Origin: JBGTIS01 sp041745535
Lineage (GTDB): Bacteria > Bacteroidota > Bacteroidia > Cytophagales > Cyclobacteriaceae
Direction: 5' to 3'
NCBI GenBank assembly: GCA_041745535.1
Contig: JBGTIS010000022.1
Span: 22,920-86,919, forward strand
DNA length: 64,000 bases
Made by a program: the position numbers and the translations under genes. The notes beneath the pieces are model-generated. The model was given only the letters and a program-made list of their open reading frames with translations. It was not told the DNA's origin and ran no database searches. How positions within the stretch are numbered: the stretch's first letter is position 1; every line of letters starts with the position of its first letter. Of this stretch, positions 36,797 to 45,716 are shown piece after piece.

Positions 36797-37207
36797 TTAA
36801 TTCAGTGTAGCATCTACGCTAATTTCAGTGTTCAACAATTTTGAAATAGGGCAGTTCTTTTCCGCGTCTTTCACCAGTTCATCAAATTTCTCTTTGGAAA
36901 GCCCTTCCACTTTAGCGCTTAGGGTTAAATGAGAACTTTTGATTGCCCCATCGGTGAGATCAATTACACATTTGGTTTCCAGTTTGTCTGCTTTAAAACC
37001 AGCCGCATCAATATTAAAAGATAGTTTCATGGTGAAACAACCAGCATGGGCAGCTGCTATTAACTCTTCCGGATTGGTGCCGGCACCTTCCTCAAACCTT
37101 GATTTGTACGAGTATTGCGTTTCGCTTAACACGCCACTTTGGGTGGTTAACTTGCCTTTACCTTCTTTTCCGGTTCCTTGCCATACGGCAGTTGCGTTTC
37201 TTTTCAT
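36797..37207 (-). CDS. OsmC-family peroxiredoxin-like protein
   Basis: A 136-residue protein of the OsmC/Ohr fold. The core motif NPEELIAAAHAGCFTMKLSF places the first redox Cys at about residue 56 and the second in DAEKNCPISKLL at about 119, the disulfide pair that reduces organic hydroperoxides. The opening RNATAVWQGTGKEGKGKL matches the OsmC subgroup rather than Ohr. Cytoplasmic, a single gene with its own terminator. The hairpin array starts about 115 bases upstream of its start codon and may overlap its promoter region. Confidence 0.93.
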   Translation of the reverse strand: MKRNATAVWQGTGKEGKGKLTTQSGVLSETQYSYKSRFEEGAGTNPEELIAAAHAGCFTMKLSFNIDAAGFKADKLETKCVIDLTDGAIKSSHLTLSAKVEGLSKEKFDELVKDAEKNCPISKLLNTEISVDATLN

Positions 37208-37322
37208 TTTTTTGTTTTTGTTGGTTGATAGATATTTATATTAATCCATTCGGACGGGGTAATGTTTGGTAAAACTAATTCTTTTACCTATTAACTGCCG
37301 TAAAAGATGGTAAATGAATGAT

Positions 37323-37556
37323 CAATATTCAAAAATGTACAGTACCGAACACTGATGACCATACGCTCTGCAAGCCTGCAGCACACGTGGTAAGCAGGAA
37401 CTCAACCACATTGCAAGGCTGCACAATGGTTGAGTCGCAGCGCCTCAGTCTCTCTGCAGGGCTGCACAGTACCTGAGGCGCTGATGACCTTACTCACCGC
37501 AAGCCTACAGCACACCTGGTAAGCAGGTGCTGAACCATTCTGCAAGCCCACACTAT
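37323..37556. repeat. Array of hairpins with exact 43-bp period
   Basis: Five copies of a short core (TGCAAGgCTGCA-like) start at 37366, 37409, 37452, 37495 and 37538, always 43 bases apart. A sixth half-unit is visible before them. Each core is the loop of an inverted repeat whose arms differ between units: ACTCAACCA/TGGTTGAGT around the second core, AGCGCCTCAG/CTGAGGCGCT around the third. Units one and four are close copies (offset 129 bases, three units). The block is more GC-rich than its surroundings and contains no plausible reading frame. It lies in the 463-base gap between osmC-like and DUF1593 genes; the rest of the gap shows nothing. Confidence 0.85.
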
Positions 37557-37670
37557 CCTTCAAACCATGATTTAAACCCTGCCGCAACGCTTTCTTCATT
37601 AATTTTTACAGGCGCGGGACGTCCCCATCCTTATCATGTCGCATATTTCTTCATACTTAAAAGTTTGCAA

Positions 37671-38777
37671 TCAGCGATCATACCGGTCCCATCGTACTTT
37701 CCAATCGATGAGGAAAGGCTTACGCCACTGATTAATGGTAGCCTGACAGATTTCAGGCGATTGGTCCAGATCAACATAATAATTGGGGAATTTTTCTGGA
37801 TTTGCCTTTCGAAATTGTCCGCCCCAGCTTTCTGAGGTGGGATCATCTACGTTGCCTACCTTCCCTATTACGGGCGAAAGCAGATATAATATCGAAGGGC
37901 TATCGCCTTCTTTCAACGTGCTGGCAGGCCAGTTGGCAGCAGGAAAGGTGTCGCCACATTTTTCGTTAAACAAACCCTGGTGGGTAGTGCCATGACCTTT
38001 GATGTTAGCGCCAATAAACGCAGTATTGGCCCATTCTCCGGTTTGGATACCACCCTGGTACACGCCCCGGAAGGTTTCGTGTTTGCCTTTCGGCAAAGTA
38101 CCATTTTCAATCCACCAAAGCCCCGGATATTGGGTTTCCATAAAATTGTACACATAATTGCGGCTTACCGAATCGTGCTGGGTATTGGTAGAACCAATGG
38201 CATATATCCGGATGTTGGGCGCTATTTCCGGCGCATCGTGCAGCATCTGGGCTACAGTGGTAAGGCTACCCCATACCAGAATCCAGAGGGGATTTTCCTT
38301 TGAATATTGCGCTGCCTGCCGAATCATCCAGGCCGAACCTTCCGAGGTTCTGTCATCAGATGGCAATCCAGGCGTTTGGGAACCATCTTTCACCTGTTCC
38401 AGCAAAGCGGCTTCCGTCATAAGCGCATCATACCCTTTGCGGCGCAAATGGTCCACATCAATCCTTCTGATCCATTCGGAAATCAGTTTTTTTCGGGGAA
38501 TGGTATCCCAGGGATGCTGTTCAATCTGCGTACAGGGCGTAGCTATTAGTCCTTTTACTTTTAATATATCTGAATAATGTACCAGCCGAAACAGCGACTG
38601 AATGTCATCCGGATCGCCTCCCAGGTCGGTATCCACAATTACATCGAAGGTCGGGGTGCTTTCACTTTCTGAAACCTGACCGGTTGTCTTGTTTTCATTT
38701 GGATTGCACGAGTATAACATACCCAGGGTAAAACAAATGAGATAAAAAAACCAGTTGTCGCAGTGCTTTTTTTCCAT
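37671..38777 (-). CDS. DUF1593 nucleoside-hydrolase-like lipoprotein
   Basis: I start at the second Met (MEKKHCDN) because it gives a good lipoprotein signal: hydrophobic stretch FFYLICFTLGMLYSC with lipid attachment at about Cys24. The mature part begins with DVIVDTDLGGDPDDIQSLFR, matching the calcium-binding DTDxGxDxDD signature of nucleoside hydrolases; the family match is DUF1593, found near carbohydrate-degrading loci. Length (about 368) fits the N-terminal catalytic part without the usual C-terminal Ig-like domain. Anchored in the outer membrane or periplasm. True substrate unknown; sugar derivatives are as likely as nucleosides. Confidence 0.85.
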   Translation of the reverse strand: MEKKHCDNWFFYLICFTLGMLYSCNPNENKTTGQVSESESTPTFDVIVDTDLGGDPDDIQSLFRLVHYSDILKVKGLIATPCTQIEQHPWDTIPRKKLISEWIRRIDVDHLRRKGYDALMTEAALLEQVKDGSQTPGLPSDDRTSEGSAWMIRQAAQYSKENPLWILVWGSLTTVAQMLHDAPEIAPNIRIYAIGSTNTQHDSVSRNYVYNFMETQYPGLWWIENGTLPKGKHETFRGVYQGGIQTGEWANTAFIGANIKGHGTTHQGLFNEKCGDTFPAANWPASTLKEGDSPSILYLLSPVIGKVGNVDDPTSESWGGQFRKANPEKFPNYYVDLDQSPEICQATINQWRKPFLIDWKVRWDRYDR

Positions 38778-39014
38778 ATTGAAAGTATACATTAAAAAAA
38801 CTTAATGCCAAAAAAAACAGATTGTTTTCGATTAACAGGCGATATATTTTTCCCTGTTGTCACCGCTGCCTAATTTGATCAAAACAAAATGACAGATCAG
38901 ATATACCTGTCTGCAATATATATTATTGAATTGTGTAGATCAGATTAAAAATATCATAATTTCTTAATGATTTCTATACTATAAAAACGCAGGCAGGGAG
39001 CTTTTTTTGCATTC

Positions 39015-40115
39015 ATGAATATCCTGCTACTTACACATGAGGGGCAGCTTACAGGCTCTACTTATTCCATCTCTTTTCTGGCTCAGGGACTGGCAGCCCG
39101 TGGCCATCGGGTGTATGTAGGATGTCCGGCAGGAAGCATTTTATATCGTATGCTCAGAAACAGCAATGTCCGTTGCATTGCCATGCGATTTCGCTTCAAA
39201 ATGGATTGGGCCAATATAAAGCATCTCGGGGCGGTGGTACACCAGCATGGCATTGAACTGATTAACGCACAATCGAGCCTGGACCGCTATTCCAGTGTTT
39301 TTGCCCGATGGCTGTTTCATCTGGATGTAAAAGTAATTCATACCCGTCGGCAAATGGCCCTTAGCATGGGCGGATTTCTGAAAAACCTGATCTACTATCA
39401 GGGTACCGATAAAATTGTAGCCGTAAGTGAGGCGGTAAAACATTCGCTGGTACAACTGGGTATCCCTGCCGCACACATAAAAGTAATTTATAATGGCACA
39501 CCAGCAGAAAAGTATACAAAAATTGACGAAGCTCTTGTAGCCCAGTTGAAAATGAAACTTGAGATTAGAGCAGGAGATATTGTAATAGGTTGCTGCGCCA
39601 GATTGAAACATCAGACGCAACTTATCAGGGCACTTCAATATGTTAAAACCAAAGTAAAAGTGGTGTTTATCGGTATTGAAGATCAGGACGAATTCTGGCG
39701 CATCATGGCTCAGTCAAACATGCCTCATGAAATTTGTTTGATGGGCTCAGATATACCCAACCAAATAGCCCTCAATTATATAAAACTATTCACTATTAAG
39801 GTATTGCCCTCTACTACTGAAGGGTTGTCGCAGTCGTTGCTGGAAGCCATGGCCTTGGGAGTGCCGGTAATTGCCACTGGTTATGCCGGCAACCTGGACC
39901 TGATACGAGATGGTTACAATGGCTTATTATTCGAGCATGGGAATGTAGCGGAACTTGCACAAAAAATAGATCTGCTTATTCAGGAGCCGGCTTTACGAAA
40001 AAGACTTTCGGATGAAGGTAAAAAAACCGCACTGGAAGATTTTTCCATACAAAAAACCATCGATCAGTATGAAGAATTTTTTATGGAAATGATCAGCAAT
40101 TCTGTGCTAACGTAG
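39015..40115 (+). CDS. GT4-family glycosyltransferase
   Basis: A 366-residue GT-B enzyme. The opening MNILLLTHEGQLTGSTYSI has the glycine loop of the acceptor domain, and the C-terminal domain has PSTTEGLSQSLLEAMALGVPVIAT with the E-x7-E donor-binding residues. It stands 30 bases from the 3' end of a broken GT39 gene on the opposite strand, so this was probably part of a glycan-assembly locus that has been eroding. Donor and acceptor unknown. Confidence 0.88.
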   Translation: MNILLLTHEGQLTGSTYSISFLAQGLAARGHRVYVGCPAGSILYRMLRNSNVRCIAMRFRFKMDWANIKHLGAVVHQHGIELINAQSSLDRYSSVFARWLFHLDVKVIHTRRQMALSMGGFLKNLIYYQGTDKIVAVSEAVKHSLVQLGIPAAHIKVIYNGTPAEKYTKIDEALVAQLKMKLEIRAGDIVIGCCARLKHQTQLIRALQYVKTKVKVVFIGIEDQDEFWRIMAQSNMPHEICLMGSDIPNQIALNYIKLFTIKVLPSTTEGLSQSLLEAMALGVPVIATGYAGNLDLIRDGYNGLLFEHGNVAELAQKIDLLIQEPALRKRLSDEGKKTALEDFSIQKTIDQYEEFFMEMISNSVLT

Positions 40116-40144
40116 AAGTCCTTACTGAGTAAATTACCGGTAAC

Positions 40145-41072
40145 CTAGTAGCTATCCAAACGCTCCTGATCGATATGTTTAAAATTTGCCAACACATACA
40201 CATTCAATTCGAATGCTGGGTTTCCCTGATGTTCCATCACAAACGCTTCTTGTGATACTACCTGTCTGAAACCTGCTTTTACCCGATCGGGCATCGGACT
40301 AAAATCCACATAAATACCATAATAACCCTTGCCTTCAAACTGCTCCACACCTGCCCACATGTCAAACTGATTCATTCTACGACCCAGGTTAATGCAATAG
40401 GTTTGCGGATTACCGGCTGTATAAAAAGCCAGCTCAGAAGCTACATGATAGTTAGTAGAAAAAATAAACACCTGACCAGCAGGTAAACGCCGGTGAAGCT
40501 CCGAAACTTTTTCTCCCAATGCTTTCCATCCATACAGTCGCTTAAACGGGCTTTTATGAGGAGGCACTATTTTATTCAGGGCAGGCGCATCTATTACAGG
40601 AATTAAAAACAGAAGAAGAATAAGAAACACAGAAGCAAAACTTTGCCACCTTAGCCTTTTCCACAATCCTGACTGACTGGTGTAAAAAGCCAGCAAAACC
40701 GGCACAGGTACATAAGCAAATACAGTCCAGTTTACCTCAATATGATCGGAGAAGGAAAGGGCCAGAAAGGAAAATAATCAGTATGGAAAGTGACAGGTAT
40801 AGCGGTTTTGCATCGGTAGCAGGTTGCACGATTTGTATACTACCTTTGCCAGAGTAGACACAAAGAATATGGAAACAATCAACAACTGCCCGCCCAGTTA
40901 TTCTGCCATATACCCCAGCGACTGCCCAATAATATTCTTTTTTCATGAGGATATCCCGCCTTTTAATCACCAGAAAGACCAGGGTAATGGGAAAGAAAAA
41001 TAACATGGCATATTTAGACAGAAAACCTAGCCCACTTTTATCTGGAATAAATAAATTTTCAGCGTTTATCAA
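40145..41072 (-). pseudogene. Broken GT39-family (ArnT-like) membrane glycosyltransferase
   Basis: Two frames on the minus strand together resemble the second half of a dolichyl/undecaprenyl-phosphate-sugar glycosyltransferase. The upstream part has GLGFLSKYAMLFFFPITLVFL, and the downstream part PVLLAFYTSQSGLW and the C-terminal soluble segment. Around 40762 a one-base change shifts the frame: the correct continuation FLALSFSDHIEVNWTVFAYV lies in the second frame. Around 40880 a further shift hides GQLLIVSIFFVSTLAKV. The N-terminal catalytic half with its DxD/Asp residue is absent. Non-functional. Confidence 0.82.
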
Positions 41073-41255
41073 ATCATTATGATATGATTACAAAATTGTT
41101 AAAACTAAGTAAAAGTGTTATAAAATAAAATTTTGTTTGGTTTATACATTAAAATTTCAACAATAACCCTTACTATAAGTAAAAATAAATTGAAGCGGGC
41201 GAAAACTTAACATTAAATTTTAATAACATTTATTTAACATTAAATTAATACAACT

Positions 41256-41263
41256 TATCTTTA
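41256..41263 (+). promoter_or_regulatory. Possible -7 element before the lysine-rich protein gene
   Basis: TATCTTTA differs in one base from TAnnTTTG and lies 22 bases before the ATG at 41286, the same distance as in metG. Weak evidence. Confidence 0.3.
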
Positions 41264-41285
41264 TTGCTTATCAATCTCTACAACC

Positions 41286-41684
41286 ATGAAAAATGTTAAG
41301 CAGTTTAAAAAAGAAAATACTGTAATTGTAATGAATAAATTAATGGAAGTCTACAGTGAATTAGAGCTTCCTACTACTGAGAAATCTTTGAAAAGGAATA
41401 AAAATCCAATAAAAAAAATAGCTAAAAATTTAACCAAAGAAAAACTAAAATTAGCCAAGAAAGATATAAAAGAGCAGTTAAAAAAAGCCACAGAAAATAA
41501 TGATCAGGTAAATTCTGAAAATGAAAGCCAGGTTTCTTCAGATAATAAAAAAACTACAAGTGAAAAAATATCTGAAAACAGGGAGTTAGCTACTAAAGCT
41601 CAAGACAAGAAGAAAATGAAAAAAACGATAAACTCTAGTAAGCCTGCATCCAACAGAAAAAAAACTAAAGTAAAGGCTAAGTAG
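41286..41684 (+). CDS. Lysine-rich basic protein of unknown function
   Basis: A 132-residue protein with 34 lysines (about 26%). The first 70 residues could form helices (FKKENTVIVMNKLMEVYSEL, then IKKIAKNLTKEKLKLAKKDI). The rest is a low-complexity tail rich in Lys, Ser, Asn and Glu (KKTTSEKISENRELATKAQD) ending in a purely basic KKTKVKAK. Such composition is seen in bacterial histone-H1-like and nucleoid-associated proteins, but I see no HMG, HU or H1-type sequence match, so I do not assign a function. It has a possible promoter just upstream and no co-directional partner. The coding sequence is as AT-rich as the spacers. Confidence 0.65.
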   Translation: MKNVKQFKKENTVIVMNKLMEVYSELELPTTEKSLKRNKNPIKKIAKNLTKEKLKLAKKDIKEQLKKATENNDQVNSENESQVSSDNKKTTSEKISENRELATKAQDKKKMKKTINSSKPASNRKKTKVKAK

Positions 41685-41889
41685 AACTAAATCGATATTG
41701 AGCAAATTTTAATTGAGTTAGTAGGCAGATTGGGGATCAAAATGCATAGTAGTTTACCTTTTGATTGATACAACTAATAAAAATCAAGCCCTACCACAAC
41801 GGACTTTCTGCTGAATTTGCAAATTCCATGCTTTTACTAAATCATGATGTTTTGATTACAAAATGGTCAAAACCAGCTTTATGAAAGCA

Positions 41890-42051
41890 TTACCAAAGCT
41901 GATTTTCCAAAACGATAAAAGGAATTCCATCTGCTACCCATTGCAGCAGGTAAGGAGTTTTGGGTACTACTTCAAATGCCAGCGAACCTAACAAAATATC
42001 CTGATCTCCATCGTTATCTATATCACTGGCATCCATTACCAGCCACCTATC
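41890..42051 (-). pseudogene. C-terminal fragment of a VCBS/FG-GAP repeat protein
   Basis: The minus strand reads DRWLVMDASDIDNDGDQDIL, LGSLAFEVVPKTPYLLQW, then ADGIPFIVLENQLW and a stop. DIDNDGDQDILLGS is the calcium-binding turn of VCBS/FG-GAP beta-propeller repeats. Only about 53 residues remain; at 42051 the sequence changes abruptly into PorU sequence on the opposite strand. A broken end of a larger secreted protein gene. Confidence 0.75.
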
Positions 42052-42627
42052 CGACTCGGTGATTTATACAGAGTAACCAAAAACAACAGTATACCAGGGA
42101 CAGTCAACAGAAATTTTACTTTGCTGGGCGATCCGTCAATGGCGCTTCCTATTCCCCGGAAAAAGGGACTGTTGCAAACCATAAACAATAAGCCGCTTAT
42201 GAAAGCTGACTCGCCGCGTCCCTGGCAACCCATCACCTTATCAGGAATGATTACCGATCAAAGCCAGCTCGATAGTGGATTTAATGGCGAAGTTCAGGTT
42301 ACGCTGTTCGGGCCAGCTTCTGATGAAAAAACCCTGGGCGATGAGGCTCCTGAAACAGTAATGACCTTTCAAAACAGGCAACAAAAACTATTTAATGGAA
42401 AAGCAACGGTAAAAGCGGGTAAATTTACAAGTCGGTTTATCCTGCCTTCTCATATTTCCGAAGCCTGGAAAACCGGAAAATTCAGTTTTTATGCCACCAA
42501 CGAGGCGCACGCGGAAGATGCGACCGGAAGTTATGAAGATATTTTGCTGGGCGGCAAGCCTTTAAAAAGCCCCACCGATCAAATCCCACCTACCCTGCTG
42601 GTGTATCTGAATCATACTAATTTCAAA
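42052..42627 (+). pseudogene. porU: Fragment of PorU (type IX secretion C25 protease)
   Basis: The frame reads RLGDLYRVTKNNSIPGTVNR then NFTLLGDPSMALPIP, PITLSGMITDQ, FNGEVQVTLFG, FNGKATVKAGKFTSRFILP and GSYEDILLGG, the order found at the end of the C25 protease domain and the following beta domain of PorU, the T9SS sortase. Only about 190 of more than 1000 residues are present. The left end is joined at 42051 to a VCBS-protein fragment; the right end is cut by the terminal repeat of an insertion sequence at 42628. A working porU must be elsewhere if the T9SS is active. Confidence 0.78.
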
Positions 42628-43787
42628 TGAGTGAATAACAAAAGTGGGGATAAAAGTAAGAGTGAGCAAAAGAGAGGAAACTCTCTTATTTTTGAGTTTT
42701 CCAAGCCATCAAAATGCTCACTCATCACAGATTGAACGTATACTGGGGCATAAGTTACATGGCATGCGGAGCAGTCGTCGCACTTATCATTTCTCAGAAG
42801 CGGCAGAAGATTTCTATGCGCGAAAAGACTGGCGCAACCAGGAAGAAGGCACTCATTTAAGCGTAGGCTAGGATGGCAAAGGGGTGCCCATTATAGGTTC
42901 ACAAACAGAGCGGGCCGAAGACAGTGTCTCTACCCGTTTGAGTAAGGAACAAAAACAAGGCGTAAAAAAAGAGGCCACTGTGAGTGTGAGTAGTTCTTTC
43001 ACTACCAAAAAGCGTAGCGTGGATGAAATTATAGCCGGTCTTTTTTCACGCGGTATATCCCAACAAGAACAGCCTGTTCAAGATAAGCGTGTTTGGCACG
43101 AGCAAAAGCATATCCGAGCCTTTTTATCAGATAAGCGCAAAGCTATTGCCTATGGTATAGACAATGTGTTGAAACGAGATATCAGTGGTAACAAACCCAT
43201 TATTGTACTCATGGATGGAGATCGGGCTTTAGAAAAAACTGTCAAAGAGACGGTCATAGACAAGGGAGTAGCTCACCGGGTAGACGCGTATATCTTGGAC
43301 TTCATCCATTTTTAGAATATGTATGGAAGGTAGCTAATGCTTACTGGGGCGAAAAGCATCCTGGAACAGAAGCCTGGGTCAAACAGCAGGCTTGCCTTTT
43401 ACTCAACAGTGAGGGGCGGCAAGTGCTCCAACAATGGCAACCTATCCTGGATACCAAAGATGTAAAGGGCACACATGCCTACAACCTACAGCGGGCTATC
43501 ACTTATATGAGCAACCGTCCTCATATGCTGGATGATAAAACTTATCCGCATAAAGGTTATCCCATTACAACCGGTGCGGTAGAAAGTGCTTGTGGGCACT
43601 TTGTGAAAAGTAGAATGGAGCGCGATGCCATGCATTGGGGCAAAGATGGCGCTCAGAAAATGTTGAATATCCGGGCTGTGAAGAAAAATGACGATTGGGA
43701 TAGCTACATGGAAAATTTTATCAATAAAGAACAACAAAAACTTTATAAAAACGCTGCTTAGTCTGCCCCCCTTTTGTTATACACTCA
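42628..43787 (+). mobile_element. Decayed ISKra4-type insertion sequence
   Basis: About 1160 bp bounded by imperfect 22-bp terminal inverted repeats: TGAGTGAATAACAAAAGTGGGG at 42628-42649 and the complement of TGAGTGTATAACAAAAGGGGGG at 43766-43787 (20 of 22 identical). One transposase gene occupies most of the interior. No target duplication is evident. The left end is inserted in the porU fragment, and PorU sequence does not resume on the right, so flanking DNA was lost or rearranged afterwards. Confidence 0.82.
42644..43761 (+). pseudogene. ISKra4-family transposase, inactivated
   Basis: The transposase is in pieces. The first frame ends with HLSVG and an in-frame TAG at 42869 exactly before DGKGVPIIGS, where the family has an uninterrupted (V)G-x-DGKG. 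The second frame contains MDGDRALEKTVKE and ends at DFIHF with a TAG at 43313. A one-base loss in the T-run there shifts the frame; the third part continues EYVWKVANAYWGEKHPG and GAVESACGHFVKSRMERDAM, ending NEEQQK-like. The GAVESACG and DGDRALE motifs are typical of ISKra4 transposases. Two lesions make it inactive. Confidence 0.85.
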
Positions 43788-43887
43788 ATTGAATTTACCT
43801 ATTCATCAATTTTATAATGCTAAGGTTCATTTTAATAATTCAGTGTATAACTATAAGATGCTTTATGCACCTGCCCAGTCATACTAA

Positions 43888-44178
43888 GTGTTTGATTTCC
43901 ACCAATGTATTTTTGAGGAAGGACCTGATAGAAATGAAATTGTATTACATTCTGAAGATGAGTATAGAAAGAGGAGGCAAAAAAATTATTTGAGATTAAA
44001 AAAGATTGTTTTAAATGAAAAATTTAACCAAAATCTTGACTATTTTAATCTTCCTCTAATAGCCTATAGCTATGTTTCAGAAGGATTAAAACATGCTATT
44101 GAAGATGCAAATCTATCTGGAGTATCTTCAGTTACACCAATGGATAGAATTTTAGAAATAAGTAATAAAGCTTTATAA
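43888..44178 (+). CDS. Small protein or gene fragment of unknown function
   Basis: A 96-residue frame starting at a TTG, acidic and basic mixed, with no signal peptide. The C-terminal half (YVSEGLKHAIEDANLSGVSSVTPMDRI) faintly recalls the end of imm11/DUF1629 immunity proteins of polymorphic toxin systems, but the match is weak. It lies 100 bases after the decayed IS, on a stretch where no upstream gene start is obvious, so it may be the 3' end of a gene cut by the rearrangement. No toxin gene is adjacent. Confidence 0.4.
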   Translation: MFDFHQCIFEEGPDRNEIVLHSEDEYRKRRQKNYLRLKKIVLNEKFNQNLDYFNLPLIAYSYVSEGLKHAIEDANLSGVSSVTPMDRILEISNKAL

Positions 44179-44338
44179 TTATAATTTTTCGACTTTTTGA
44201 AATTTATGAAAAGCAAAATTACTTTTTATTGAGAACACAGGACTTTACAATGCTTACTATAACTCTATCTTAAATTCCCAATTTCAATATGCAAATAACC
44301 GAGCATTCGAGTTATTCGTTCATCATAGTAAAATCCCC

Positions 44339-45709
44339 TTACGCTTTAAAAAGGGAAGCCAGGAATTCTTTTTGGGAAGAAGAGGCTTTTTCACCCAGCA
44401 CCAGGGCAGCGCCCACATACGAGCCGAGGGTTACTTCGGTGGTAATAAAGGTAAATTCGGGCATCCGGATTTTCAGCATGGCCAGAAACAGCGGATTGTG
44501 TACAAAGCCTCCGTCAATAAACACTTTCTTTACATCTGTCTGCCCTTTTGCCAGCTGTAGTGAAAGAGCCTGCAGGCATACCAGTCCCCAGTTCAGGTAA
44601 TGATACGCTTCCTCATAACTACTGAAGTTTTCAGGATGCCAGCGATTGGTCTTTCCTTGCAGCAATCCCTTATTTTCTACCGTTTCCGGATAAAAGGTGT
44701 CTTCTATTTCGCCGGAAGCTGCTTTTTCCAGAAATGCGGGATCGGGTTGAATATTTTTATAGGCATCTTTTGGTTTATCAAAAATTGCTGCCAGCTTATT
44801 TCTCTGGTGGCTGAACTCATTGCCCAGAAACAACCGGGAAGCTTTCACCGGCTTGCCATTGATATCCAGAAACAAAAGACAATCTTTGCTCAGCTCGTCC
44901 AGCGTAAGCGGATCTTTGGTAAACGGGTTCAGGGTAATGTTCCAGGTGCCGGTAGAAATAAGCAGAAAGGGTTCCGTAGTGCCCAGAATATAGGGCACCA
45001 GCGCGGCGGAACTATCGTGGATGCCCACGCCCACCTCCATCTTTTGTCCGTACAGGGTTACCGGAAAGGTGGTGGTGGAAGGCACAATTTCAGGAAACAG
45101 GTGCTCCAGGTGTTCTTCTTTTACCCAGCGGTGGTAATCATGCTTTTTAAAATCCCAGAGCCGGGTATGGCAGCCCACTGAAGTAGGCTCGCTGCAAATT
45201 TCTCCTGTAAATATATACGACAGGTACTGCGGAAAGTGCAGGGCATGCCGGATGGTACTGAAAACCTTTGGCTTGGTTTGCTGTATCCAGTACAGTTGTA
45301 AGCCTGAGTTCAGCATACCCAGCGTGGGAGAGGCGGTTTCTACATTGTTCTGTGTTTCTCCGCCATACTTCTTAAAAAAAGCTTCCAGCAAGGGTGCCGG
45401 GAAGGGCTTCAGATAATTGTACAACGGGGTGGCCGGTTTCCCTTCGGCATCCAGGTGTACCATGCTGGCACCATAGCCCGAAATGTTCATCGCCCGGATG
45501 GTATAAGCCGGATTGCTGACTGCACGCTGCAACGTGCTTTGCATCCAGTGGGTGAGCGACTCCAGGTCTTCGCCCAGGTAGCCATCGTCGTCTTCCACCA
45601 GATCGAACTGTTTGTATTCCTGATGAACTTCCTGCAGCGCCGTATCGAACAGATAGAATTTTTTATTGGTTTTGCCTATATCAAAAATTGCTGTAACCGG
45701 TATTCCCAT
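44339..45709 (-). CDS. rhaB: FGGY-family L-rhamnulose kinase (probable)
   Basis: A 456-residue sugar kinase: N-terminal FGGY domain (TAIFDIGKTNKKFYLFD, phosphate-1 loop), DNGxH-type segment VGIHDSSAALVPYIL with the catalytic Asp, LISTGTWNI as phosphate-2 and VFIDGGFVHNPLFLAML as the adenosine motif. By itself FGGY kinases are hard to tell apart; the assignment to rhamnulose comes from its place 7 bases after rhamnose isomerase and then aldolase on the same strand. It produces L-rhamnulose 1-phosphate for the aldolase. Last gene of a three-gene operon. Confidence 0.82.
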   Translation of the reverse strand: MGIPVTAIFDIGKTNKKFYLFDTALQEVHQEYKQFDLVEDDDGYLGEDLESLTHWMQSTLQRAVSNPAYTIRAMNISGYGASMVHLDAEGKPATPLYNYLKPFPAPLLEAFFKKYGGETQNNVETASPTLGMLNSGLQLYWIQQTKPKVFSTIRHALHFPQYLSYIFTGEICSEPTSVGCHTRLWDFKKHDYHRWVKEEHLEHLFPEIVPSTTTFPVTLYGQKMEVGVGIHDSSAALVPYILGTTEPFLLISTGTWNITLNPFTKDPLTLDELSKDCLLFLDINGKPVKASRLFLGNEFSHQRNKLAAIFDKPKDAYKNIQPDPAFLEKAASGEIEDTFYPETVENKGLLQGKTNRWHPENFSSYEEAYHYLNWGLVCLQALSLQLAKGQTDVKKVFIDGGFVHNPLFLAMLKIRMPEFTFITTEVTLGSYVGAALVLGEKASSSQKEFLASLFKA

Positions 45710-45716
45710 TGTGTTA

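Noticed and set aside
37366..37556. CRISPR array
   Set aside because: The period is a regular 43 bases but the parts between the cores are not unrelated spacers: they pair with one another as hairpin arms and two are copies. No cas genes are near.
42644..42871. Independent small protein gene
   Set aside because: It is the N-terminal part of the ISKra4-type transposase, cut by an in-frame stop.
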